A DNA stretch of 64,000 nucleotides from Petrolisthes cinctipes (Eukaryota > Arthropoda > Malacostraca > Decapoda > Porcellanidae). The notes under the pieces are model-generated. The model worked only from the letters and a program-made list of their open reading frames with translations, did no database searches and was not told the origin of the DNA. Shown here one piece after another: positions 51,409 to 63,700 of the stretch (position 1 is the first letter of the stretch; each line of letters starts with the position of its first letter). The translations under genes and the position numbers were made by a program. The DNA is taken from contig JAWQEG010000004.1 in the NCBI GenBank assembly GCA_033782935.1, positions 62,001-126,000 of the forward strand. The letters run 5' to 3'.

Positions 51409-52409
51409 GATTTTTAGCATGTTTTTAGCCTATATTTTGAAAATATTCTAGCACTGAGTAGGCATGTACAGATTGCTTCTGGGACCCCAAAATATTGAAT
51501 TTTCGGGTGTTTTGAGCCTGAATTTGAGATATAAACGGGTACAGAAGATACATGCACATATTGACTTTGGGCACCAAAAATATCGATTTTTAGCATGTTT
51601 TGGGCCTGAATTTTGAAAATACTCTAACACGGAGTAGGCATGTACAGATCGCTTCTGGGACCCCAAAATATCGAATTTTCGGGTGTTTAGGGCCAGAATT
51701 TGAGATATAAACGGGTACAGAAGATGCATGCACATATCGACTTTTGGGCACCTAAAAGATCGATTTTCAGTATGTTTTTGGCCTGTATTTTGAAAATACT
51801 CTAACACGGAGTAGGCATGTACAGATACCTTCTGGGACCTCTAAATATCGAATTTTCGGGTGTTTTGGTACTGAATTTGAGATATCGATTTTTTGGAACC
51901 TAAAATGTCGATTTTTAGCATGTTTTTATCCTATATTTTGAAAATATTCTAGCACTGTGTAGGCATGTACAGATTGCTTCTGGGACCCCAAAATATTGAA
52001 TTTTCGGGTGTTTTGAGCCTGAATTTGAGATATAAACGGGTACAGAAGATACATGCACATATTGACTTTGGGCATCTAAAATATCGATTTTCAGCATGTT
52101 TTGGGCCTGTATTTTGAAAATACTCTAACACTGAGTAGGCATGTACAGATTGCTTCTGGGACCCCAAAATATCGAATTTCGGGTGTTTAGGGCCAGAATT
52201 TGAGATATAAACGGGTACAGAAGATGCATGCACATATCGACTTTTGGGCACCTAAAAGATCGATTTTCAGTATGTTTTTGGCCTGTATTTTGAAAATACT
52301 CTAACACGGAGTAGGCATATACAGATACCTTCTGGGACCTCTAAATATCGAATTTTCGGGTGTTTTGGGACTGAATTTGAGATATCGATTTTTTGGCACC
52401 TAAAATGTC

Positions 52410-53085
52410 GATTTTTAGCATGTTTTTAGCCTATATTTTGAAAATATTCTAGCACTGTGTAGGCATGTACAGATTGCTTCTGGGACCCCAAAATATTGAA
52501 TTTTCGGGTGTTTTGAGCCTGAATTTGAGATATAAACGGGTACAGAAAATACATGCACATATTGACTTTGGGCATCTAAAATATCGATTTTCAGCATGTT
52601 TTGGGCCTGTATTTTGAAAATACTCTAACACTGAGTAGGCATGTACAGATTGCTTCTGGGACCCCAAAATATTGAATTTTCGGGTGTTTTGAGCCTGAAT
52701 TTGAGATATAAACGGGTACAGAAGATACATGCACAAATTGACTTTGGGCACCAAAAATATCGATTTTCAGCATGTTTTGGGCCTGAATTTTGAAAATACT
52801 CTAACACGGAGTAGGCATGTACAGATCGCTTCTGGGACCCCAAAATATCGAATTTTCGGGTGTTTAGGGCCAGAATTTGAGATATAAACGGGTACAGAAG
52901 ATGCATGCACATATCGACTTTTGGGCACCTAAAAGATCGATTTTCAGTATGTTTTTGGCCTGTATTTTGAAAATACTCTAACACGGAGTAGGCATGTACA
53001 GATCCTTCTGGGACCTCTAAATATCGAATTTTCGGGTTTTTTGGGACTGAATTTGAGATATCGATTTTTTGGCACCTAAAATGTC
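52410..53085. repeat. Tetramer unit, 676 bp
   Basis: A, B/A' hybrid with GCACAAATTGAC, B' and C' with AGATCCTTCTGGG and GGGTTTTTTGGGAC. A copy lies at 57271-57946. The following unit (53086-53585, copied at 57947-58446) is A, B/A' hybrid and B'/C' fusion. Tetramers and fused monomers therefore alternate in a fixed order inside the super-repeat. Confidence 0.87.
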
Positions 53086-53660
53086 GATTTTTAGCATGTT
53101 TTTAGCCTATATTTTGAAAATATTCTAGCACTGTGTAGGCATGTACAGATTGCTTCTGGGAACCCAAAATATTGAATTTTCGGGTGTTTTGAGCCTGAAT
53201 TTAAGATATCAACGGGCACAGAAGATACATGCACATATTGACTTTGGACATCTAAAATATCGATTTTCAGCATGTTTTGGGCCTGTATTTTGAAAATACT
53301 CTAACACTGAGTAGGCATCTACAGATTGCTTCTGGGACCCCAAAATATTGAATTTTCGGGTGTTTTGAGCCTGAATTTGAGATATAAACGGGTACAGAAG
53401 ATACATGCACATATTGACTTTGGGCACCAAAAATATCGATTTTCAGCATGTTTTGGGCCTGAATTTTGAAAATACTCTAACACGGAGTAGGCATGTACAG
53501 ATACCTTCTGGGACCTCTAAATATCGAATTTTCGGGTGTTTTGGGACTGAATTTAAGATATCGATTTTTTGGCACCTAAAATGTCGATTTTTAGCTTGTT
53601 TTTAGCCTATATTTTGAAAATATTCTAGCACTGTGTAGGCATGTACAGATTGCTTCTGGG

Positions 53661-56600
53661 ACCCCAAAATATTGAATTTTCGGGTGTTTTGAGCCTGAAT
53701 TTGAGATATAAACGGGTACAGAAGATACATGCACATATTGACTTTGGGCATCTAAAAGATCGATTTTCAGCATGTTTTTGGCCTGTATTTTGAAAATACT
53801 CTAACACTGAGTAGGCATGTACAGATTGCTTCTGGGACCCCAAAATATTGAATTTTCGGGTGTTTTGAGCCTGAATTTGAGATATAAACGGGTACTGAAG
53901 ATGCATGCACATATCGACTTTTGTGCACCTAAAAGATCGATTTTCAGTATGCTTTGAGCATGTTTTTTGAAAATACTCTAACACGGAGTAGGCATGTACA
54001 GATTGCTTCTGGGACCCCTAAATATCGAATTTTCGGGTGTTTTGGGACTGAATTTGAGATATTGACTTTTTGGCACCTAAAAGATCGATTTTTAGCATGT
54101 TTTTAGCCTATATTTTGAAAATATTCTAGCACTGAGTAGGCATGTACAGATTGCTTCTGGGACCCCAAAATATTGAATTTTCGGGTGTTTTGAGCCTGAA
54201 TTTGAGATATAAACGGGTACAGAAGATACATGCACATATTGACTTTGGGCACCAAAAATATCGATTTTCAGCATGTTTTGGGCCTGAATTTTGAAAATAC
54301 TCTAACACGGAGTAGGCATGTACAGATCGCTTCTGGGACCCCAAAATATCGAATTTTCGGGTGTTTAGGGCCAGAATTTGAGATATAAACGGGTACAGAA
54401 GATGCATGCACATATCGACTTTTGTGCACCTAAAAGATCGATTTTCAGTATGTTTTGAACATGTATTTTGAAAATACTCTAACACGGAGTAGGGGCATGT
54501 ACAGATCGCTTCTGGGACCCCTAAATATCGAATTTTCGGGTGTTTTGGGACTGAATTTGAGATATTGACTTTTTGGCACCTAAAAGATCGATTTTTAGCA
54601 TGTTTTTAGCCTATATTTTGAAAATATTCTAGCACTGAGTAGGCATGTACAGATTGCTTCTGGGACCCCAAAATATTGAATTTTCGGGTGTTTTGAGCCT
54701 GAATTTGAGATATAAACGGGTACAGAAGATACATGCACATATTGACTTTGGGCACCAAAAATATCGATTTTCAGCATGTTTTGGGCCTGAATTTTGAAAA
54801 TACTCTAACACGGAGTAGGCATGTACAGATCGCTTCTGGGACCCCAAAATATCGAATTTTCGGGTGTTTAGGGCCAGAATTTGAGATATAAACGGGTACA
54901 GAAGATGCATGCACATATCGACTTTTGGGCACCTAAAAGATCGATTTTCAGTATGTTTTTGGCCTGTATTTTGAAAATACTCTAACACGGAGTAGGCATG
55001 TACAGATACCTTCTGGGACCTCTAAATATCGAATTTTCGGGTGTTTTGGTACTGAATTTGAGATATCGATTTTTTGGAACCTAAAATGTCGATTTTTAGC
55101 ATGTTTTTATCCTATATTTTGAAAATATTCTAGCACTGTGTAGGCATGTACAGATTGCTTCTGGGACCCCAAAATATTGAATTTTCGGGTGTTTTGAGCC
55201 TGAATTTGAGATATAAACGGGTACAGAAGATACATGCACATATTGACTTTGGGCATCTAAAATATCGATTTTCAGCATGTTTTGGGCCTGTATTTTGAAA
55301 ATACTCTAACACTGAGTAGGCATGTACAGATTGCTTCTGGGACCCCAAAATATCGAATTTCGGGTGTTTAGGGCCAGAATTTGAGATATAAACGGGTACA
55401 GAAGATGCATGCACATATCGACTTTTGGGCACCTAAAAGATCGATTTTCAGTATGTTTTTGGCCTGTATTTTGAAAATACTCTAACACGGAGTAGGCATA
55501 TACAGATACCTTCTGGGACCTCTAAATATCGAATTTTCGGGTGTTTTGGGACTGAATTTGAGATATCGATTTTTTGGCACCTAAAATGTCGATTTTTAGC
55601 ATGTTTTTAGCCTATATTTTGAAAATATTCTAGCACTGTGTAGGCATGTACAGATTGCTTCTGGGACCCCAAAATATTGAATTTTCGGGTGTTTTGAGCC
55701 TGAATTTGAGATATAAACGGGTACAGAAAATACATGCACATATTGACATTGGGCATCTAAAATATCGATTTTCAGCATGTTTTGGGCCTGTATTTTGAAA
55801 ATACTCTAACACTGAGTAGGCATGTACAGATTGCTTCTGGGACCCCAAAATATTGAATTTTCGGGTGTTTTGAGCCTGAATTTGAGATATAAACGGGTAC
55901 AGAAGATACATGCACATATTGACTTTGGGCACCAAAAATATCGATTTTCAGCATGTTTTGGGCCTGAATTTTGAAAATACTCTAACACGGAGTAGGCATG
56001 TACAGATCGCTTCTGGGACCCCAAAATATTGAATTTTCGGGTGTTTAGGGCCAGAATTTGAGATATAAACGGGTACAGAAGATGCATGCACATATCGACT
56101 TTTGTGCACCTAAAAGATCGATTTTCAGTATGTTTTGAACATGTATTTTGAAAATACTCTAACACGGAGTAGGGGCATGTACAGATCGCTTCTGGGACCC
56201 CTAAATATCGAATTTTCGGGTGTTTTGGGACTGAATTTGAGATATTGACTTTTTGGCACCTAAAAGATCGATTTTTAGCATGTTTTTAGCCTATATTTTG
56301 AAAATATTCTAGCACTGAGTAGGCATGTACAGATTGCTTCTGGGACCCCAAAATATTGAATTTTCGGGTGTTTTGAGCCTGAATTTGAGATATAAACGGG
56401 TACAGAAGATACATGCACATATTGACTTTGGGCACCAAAAATATCGATTTTTAGCATGTTTTGGGCCTGAATTTTGAAAATACTCTAACACGGAGTAGGC
56501 ATGTACAGATCGCTTCTGGGACCCCAAAATATCGAATTTTCGGGTGTTTAGGGCCAGAATTTGAGATATAAACGGGTACAGAAGATGCATGCACATATCG

Positions 56601-58521
56601 ACTTTTGGGCACCTAAAAGATCGATTTTCAGTATGTTTTTGGCCTGTATTTTGAAAATACTCTAACACGGAGTAGGCATGTACAGATACCTTCTGGGACC
56701 TCTAAATATCGAATTTTCGGGTGTTTTGGTACTGAATTTGAGATATCGATTTTTTGGAACCTAAAATGTCGATTTTTAGCATGTTTTTATCCTATATTTT
56801 GAAAATATTCTAGCACTGTGTAGGCATGTACAGATTGCTTCTGGGACCCCAAAATATTGAATTTTCGGGTGTTTTGAGCCTGAATTTGAGATATAAACGG
56901 GTACAGAAGATACATGCACATATTGACTTTGGGCATCTAAAATATCGATTTTCAGCATGTTTTGGGCCTGTATTTTGAAAATACTCTAACACTGAGTAGG
57001 CATGTACAGATTGCTTCTGGGACCCCAAAATATCGAATTTCGGGTGTTTAGGGCCAGAATTTGAGATATAAACGGGTACAGAAGATGCATGCACATATCG
57101 ACTTTTGGGCACCTAAAAGATCGATTTTCAGTATGTTTTTGGCCTGTATTTTGAAAATACTCTAACACGGAGTAGGCATATACAGATACCTTCTGGGACC
57201 TCTAAATATCGAATTTTCGGGTGTTTTGGGACTGAATTTGAGATATCGATTTTTTGGCACCTAAAATGTCGATTTTTAGCATGTTTTTAGCCTATATTTT
57301 GAAAATATTCTAGCACTGTGTAGGCATGTACAGATTGCTTCTGGGACCCCAAAATATTGAATTTTCGGGTGTTTTGAGCCTGAATTTGAGATATAAACGG
57401 GTACAGAAAATACATGCACATATTGACTTTGGGCATCTAAAATATCGATTTTCAGCATGTTTTGGGCCTGTATTTTGAAAATACTCTAACACTGAGTAGG
57501 CATGTACAGATTGCTTCTGGGACCCCAAAATATTGAATTTTCGGGTGTTTTGAGCCTGAATTTGAGATATAAACGGGTACAGAAGATACATGCACAAATT
57601 GACTTTGGGCACCAAAAATATCGATTTTCAGCATGTTTTGGGCCTGAATTTTGAAAATACTCTAACACGGAGTAGGCATGTACAGATCGCTTCTGGGACC
57701 CCAAAATATCGAATTTTCGGGTGTTTAGGGCCAGAATTTGAGATATAAACGGGTACAGAAGATGCATGCACATATCGACTTTTGGGCACCTAAAAGATCG
57801 ATTTTCAGTATGTTTTTGGCCTGTATTTTGAAAATACTCTAACACGGAGTAGGCATGTACAGATCCTTCTGGGACCTCTAAATATCGAATTTTCGGGTTT
57901 TTTGGGACTGAATTTGAGATATCGATTTTTTGGCACCTAAAATGTCGATTTTTAGCATGTTTTTAGCCTATATTTTGAAAATATTCTAGCACTGTGTAGG
58001 CATGTACAGATTGCTTCTGGGAACCCAAAATATTGAATTTTCGGGTGTTTTGAGCCTGAATTTAAGATATCAACGGGCACAGAAGATACATGCACATATT
58101 GACTTTGGACATCTAAAATATCGATTTTCAGCATGTTTTGGGCCTGTATTTTGAAAATACTCTAACACTGAGTAGGCATCTACAGATTGCTTCTGGGACC
58201 CCAAAATATTGAATTTTCGGGTGTTTTGAGCCTGAATTTGAGATATAAACGGGTACAGAAGATACATGCACATATTGACTTTGGGCACCAAAAATATCGA
58301 TTTTCAGCATGTTTTGGGCCTGAATTTTGAAAATACTCTAACACGGAGTAGGCATGTACAGATACCTTCTGGGACCTCTAAATATCGAATTTTCGGGTGT
58401 TTTGGGACTGAATTTAAGATATCGATTTTTTGGCACCTAAAATGTCGATTTTTAGCTTGTTTTTAGCCTATATTTTGAAAATATTCTAGCACTGTGTAGG
58501 CATGTACAGATTGCTTCTGGG
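53661..58521. repeat. 4861-bp super-repeat copy 2
   Basis: This copy repeats the full order of copy 1, including the paired tetramers at 55591-56269 and 57271-57946, GCACAAATTGAC near 57592 and ACTTTGGACATC near 58103. I noticed no difference that changes unit length: all starts are shifted by exactly 4861 bp. Confidence 0.9.
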
Positions 58522-60750
58522 ACCCCAAAATATTGAATTTTCGGGTGTTTTGAGCCTGAATTTGAGATATAAACGGGTACAGAAGATACATGCACATATT
58601 GACTTTGGGCATCTAAAAGATCGATTTTCAGCATGTTTTTGGCCTGTATTTTGAAAATACTCTAACACTGAGTAGGCATGTACAGATTGCTTCTGGGACC
58701 CCAAAATATTGAATTTTCGGGTGTTTTGAGCCTGAATTTGAGATATAAACGGGTACTGAAGATGCATGCACATATCGACTTTTGTGCACCTAAAAGATCG
58801 ATTTTCAGTATGCTTTGAGCATGTTTTTTGAAAATACTCTAACACGGAGTAGGCATGTACAGATTGCTTCTGGGACCCCTAAATATCGAATTTTCGGGTG
58901 TTTTGGGACTGAATTTGAGATATTGACTTTTTGGCACCTAAAAGATCGATTTTTAGCATGTTTTTAGCCTATATTTTGAAAATATTCTAGCACTGAGTAG
59001 GCATGTACAGATTGCTTCTGGGACCCCAAAATATTGAATTTTCGGGTGTTTTGAGCCTGAATTTGAGATATAAACGGGTACAGAAGATACATGCACATAT
59101 TGACTTTGGGCACCAAAAATATCGATTTTCAGCATGTTTTGGGCCTGAATTTTGAAAATACTCTAACACGGAGTAGGCATGTACAGATCGCTTCTGGGAC
59201 CCCAAAATATCGAATTTTCGGGTGTTTAGGGCCAGAATTTGAGATATAAACGGGTACAGAAGATGCATGCACATATCGACTTTTGTGCACCTAAAAGATC
59301 GATTTTCAGTATGTTTTGAACATGTATTTTGAAAATACTCTAACACGGAGTAGGGGCATGTACAGATCGCTTCTGGGACCCCTAAATATCGAATTTTCGG
59401 GTGTTTTGGGACTGAATTTGAGATATTGACTTTTTGGCACCTAAAAGATCGATTTTTAGCATGTTTTTAGCCTATATTTTGAAAATATTCTAGCACTGAG
59501 TAGGCATGTACAGATTGCTTCTGGGACCCCAAAATATTGAATTTTCGGGTGTTTTGAGCCTGAATTTGAGATATAAACGGGTACAGAAGATACATGCACA
59601 TATTGACTTTGGGCACCAAAAATATCGATTTTCAGCATGTTTTGGGCCTGAATTTTGAAAATACTCTAACACGGAGTAGGCATGTACAGATCGCTTCTGG
59701 GACCCCAAAATATCGAATTTTCGGGTGTTTAGGGCCAGAATTTGAGATATAAACGGGTACAGAAGATGCATGCACATATCGACTTTTGGGCACCTAAAAG
59801 ATCGATTTTCAGTATGTTTTTGGCCTGTATTTTGAAAATACTCTAACACGGAGTAGGCATGTACAGATACCTTCTGGGACCTCTAAATATCGAATTTTCG
59901 GGTGTTTTGGTACTGAATTTGAGATATCGATTTTTTGGAACCTAAAATGTCGATTTTTAGCATGTTTTTATCCTATATTTTGAAAATATTCTAGCACTGT
60001 GTAGGCATGTACAGATTGCTTCTGGGACCCCAAAATATTGAATTTTCGGGTGTTTTGAGCCTGAATTTGAGATATAAACGGGTACAGAAGATACATGCAC
60101 ATATTGACTTTGGGCATCTAAAATATCGATTTTCAGCATGTTTTGGGCCTGTATTTTGAAAATACTCTAACACTGAGTAGGCATGTACAGATTGCTTCTG
60201 GGACCCCAAAATATCGAATTTCGGGTGTTTAGGGCCAGAATTTGAGATATAAACGGGTACAGAAGATGCATGCACATATCGACTTTTGGGCACCTAAAAG
60301 ATCGATTTTCAGTATGTTTTTGGCCTGTATTTTGAAAATACTCTAACACGGAGTAGGCATATACAGATACCTTCTGGGACCTCTAAATATCGAATTTTCG
60401 GGTGTTTTGGGACTGAATTTGAGATATCGATTTTTTGGCACCTAAAATGTCGATTTTTAGCATGTTTTTAGCCTATATTTTGAAAATATTCTAGCACTGT
60501 GTAGGCATGTACAGATTGCTTCTGGGACCCCAAAATATTGAATTTTCGGGTGTTTTGAGCCTGAATTTGAGATATAAACGGGTACAGAAAATACATGCAC
60601 ATATTGACTTTGGGCATCTAAAATATCGATTTTCAGCATGTTTTGGGCCTGTATTTTGAAAATACTCTAACACTGAGTAGGCATGTACAGATTGCTTCTG
60701 GGACCCCAAAATATTGAATTTTCGGGTGTCTTGAGCCTGAATTTGAGATA
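58522..60750. repeat. 4861-bp super-repeat copy 3 (partial)
   Basis: The third copy follows the order of copy 2 up to the A monomer at 60452. It then leaves it: the B at 60628 has GGTACTGAAGATGCATGC and GTGCAC where copy 2 has an A'-type end. GGGTGTCTTGAGCC near 60725 is private. From here the sequence instead matches 46241-48000 at an offset of 14211 bp. Confidence 0.88.
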
Positions 60751-63700
60751 TAAACGGGTACTGAAGATGCATGCACATATCGACTTTTGTGCACCTAAAA
60801 GATCGATTTTCAGTATGTTTTGAGCATGTATTTTGAAAATACTCTAACACGGAGTAGGCATGTACAGATCGCTTCTGGGACCCCTAAATATCGAATTTTC
60901 GGGTGTTTTGGGACTGAATTTGAGATATTGACTTTTTGGCACCTAAAAGATCGATTTTTAGCATGTTTTTAGCCTATATTTTGAAAATATTCTAGCACTG
61001 AGTAGGCATGTACAGATTGCTTCTGGGACCCCAAAATATTGAATTTTCGGGTGTTTTGAGCCTGAATTTGAGATATAAACGGTTACAGAAGATACATGCA
61101 CATATTGACTTTGGGCATCTAAAATATCGATTTTCAGCATGTTTTGGGCCTGTATTTTGAAAATACTCTAACACTGAGTAGGCATGTACAGATTGCTTCT
61201 GGGACCCCAAAATATTGAATTTTCGGGTGTTTTGAGCCTGAATTTGAGATATAAACGGGTACTGAAGATGCATGCACATATCGACTTTTGTGCACCTAAA
61301 AGATCGATTTTCAGTATGTTTTGAGCATGTATTTTGAAAATACTCTAACACGGAGTAGGCATGTACAGATCGCTTCTTGGACCCCTAAATATCGAATTTT
61401 CGGGTGTTTTGGGACTGAATTTGAGATATCGACTTTTTGGCACCTAAAAGATCGATTTTTAGCATGTTTTTAGCCTATATTTTGAAAATATTCTAGCACT
61501 GTACAAATTGCTTCTGGGACCCCAAAATATTGAATTTTCGGGTGTTTTGAGCCTGAATTTGAGATATAAACGGGTACAGAAGATACATGCACATATTGAC
61601 TTTGGGCACCAAAAATATCGATTTTCAGCATGTTTTGGGCCTGAATTTTGAAAATACTCTAACACCGAGTAGGCATGCACAGATCGCTTCTGGGACCCCA
61701 AAATATCGAATTTTCGGGTGTTTAGGGCCAGAATTTGAGATATAAACGGGTACAGAAGATGCATGCACATATCGACTTTTGTGCACCTAAAGGATCGATT
61801 TTCAGTATGTTTTTGGCCTGTATTTTGAAAATACTCTAACACGGAGTAGGCATGTACAGATACCTTCTGGGACCTCTATTTATCGAATTTTCGGATGTTT
61901 TGGGACTGAATTTGAGATATCGATTTTTTGGCACCTAAAATGTCGATTTTTAGCATGTTTTTAGCCTATATTTTGAAAATATTCTAGCACTGTGTAGGCA
62001 TGTACAGATTGCTTCTGGGACCCCAAAATATTGAATTTTCGGGTGTTTTGAGCCTGAATTTGAGATATAAACGGGTACCGAAGATACATGCACATATTGA
62101 CTTTGGGCATCTAAAATATCGATTTTCAGCATGTTTTGGGCCTGTATTTTGAAAATACTCTAACACTGAGTAGGCATGTACAGATTGCTTCTGGGACCCC
62201 AAAATATTGAATTTTCGGGTGTTTTGAGCCTGAATTTGAGATATAAACGGGTACAGAAGATACATGCACATATTGACTTTGGGCACCAAAAATATCGATT
62301 TTCAGCATGTTTTGGGCCTGAATTTTGAAAATACTCTAACACGGAGTAGGCATGTACAGATCGCTTCTGGGACCCCAAAATATCGAATTTTCGGGTGTTT
62401 AGGGCCAGAATTTGAGATATAAACGGGTACAGAAGATGCATGCACATATCGACTTTTGTGCACCTAAAAGATCGATTTTCAGTATGTTTTGAACATGTAT
62501 TTTGAAAATACTCTAACACGGAGTAGGGGCATGTACAGATCGCTTCTGGGACCCCTAAATATCGAATTTTCGGGTGTTTTGGGACTGAATTTGAGATATT
62601 GACTTTTTGGCACCTAAAAGATCGATTTTTAGCATGTTTTTAGCCTATATTTTGAAAATATTCTAGCACTGAGTAGGCATGTACAGATTGCTTCTGGGAC
62701 CCCAAAATATTGAATTTTCGGGTGTTTTGAGCCTGAATTTGAGATATAAACGGGTACAGAAGATACATGCACATATTGACTTTGGGCACCAAAAATATCG
62801 ATTTTCAGCATGTTTTGGGCCTGAATTTTGAAAATACTCTAACACGGAGTAGGCATGTACAGATCGCTTCTGGGACCCCAAAATATCGAATTTTCGGGTG
62901 TTTAGGGCCAGAATTTGAGATATAAACGGGTACAGAAGATGCATGCACATATCGACTTTTGGGCACCTAAAAGATCGATTTTCAGTATGTTTTTGGCCTG
63001 TATTTTGAAAATACTCTAACACGGAGTAGGCATGTACAGATACCTTCTGGGACCTCTAAATATCGAATTTTCGGGTGTTTTGGTACTGAATTTGAGATAT
63101 CGATTTTTTGGAACCTAAAATGTCGATTTTTAGCATGTTTTTATCCTATATTTTGAAAATATTCTAGCACTGTGTAGGCATGTACAGATTGCTTCTGGGA
63201 CCCCAAAATATTGAATTTTCGGGTGTTTTGAGCCTGAATTTGAGATATAAACGGGTACAGAAGATACATGCACATATTGACTTTGGGCATCTAAAATATC
63301 GATTTTCAGCATGTTTTGGGCCTGTATTTTGAAAATACTCTAACACTGAGTAGGCATGTACAGATTGCTTCTGGGACCCCAAAATATCGAATTTCGGGTG
63401 TTTAGGGCCAGAATTTGAGATATAAACGGGTACAGAAGATGCATGCACATATCGACTTTTGGGCACCTAAAAGATCGATTTTCAGTATGTTTTTGGCCTG
63501 TATTTTGAAAATACTCTAACACGGAGTAGGCATATACAGATACCTTCTGGGACCTCTAAATATCGAATTTTCGGGTGTTTTGGGACTGAATTTGAGATAT
63601 CGATTTTTTGGCACCTAAAATGTCGATTTTTAGCATGTTTTTAGCCTATATTTTGAAAATATTCTAGCACTGTGTAGGCATGTACAGATTGCTTCTGGGA

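Larger units (their letters stand above)
48800..53660. repeat. 4861-bp super-repeat copy 1
   Basis: It comprises single trimers, two tetramers (50730-51408, 679 bp, and 52410-53085, 676 bp) and a rearranged 500-bp unit (53086-53585). Nested within it, 49270-50950 and 50950-52630 are tandem copies at an offset of 1680 bp. Markers are TTTTTATCCTATATTTTG, TTTTTTGGAACCT, CGAATTTCGGG (one T lost), GGCATATACAG, CAGAAAATACATG and ACTTTGGACATC. The left edge is approximate. Confidence 0.88.
48725..60451. repeat. Array segment 9: 4861-bp super-repeat
   Basis: Units start at 48725, 49226, 49729, 50230, 50730, 51409, 51910, 52410, 53086, 53586, 54087, 54590, 55091, 55591, 56270, 56771, 57271, 57947, 58447, 58948, 59451 and 59952. 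Every start from 49226 to 54590 reappears exactly 4861 bp later, and those from 53586 to 55591 reappear once more. I saw very few base differences between copies. CTGGAACCCC near 49653 is private to the first copy. Confidence 0.93.
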
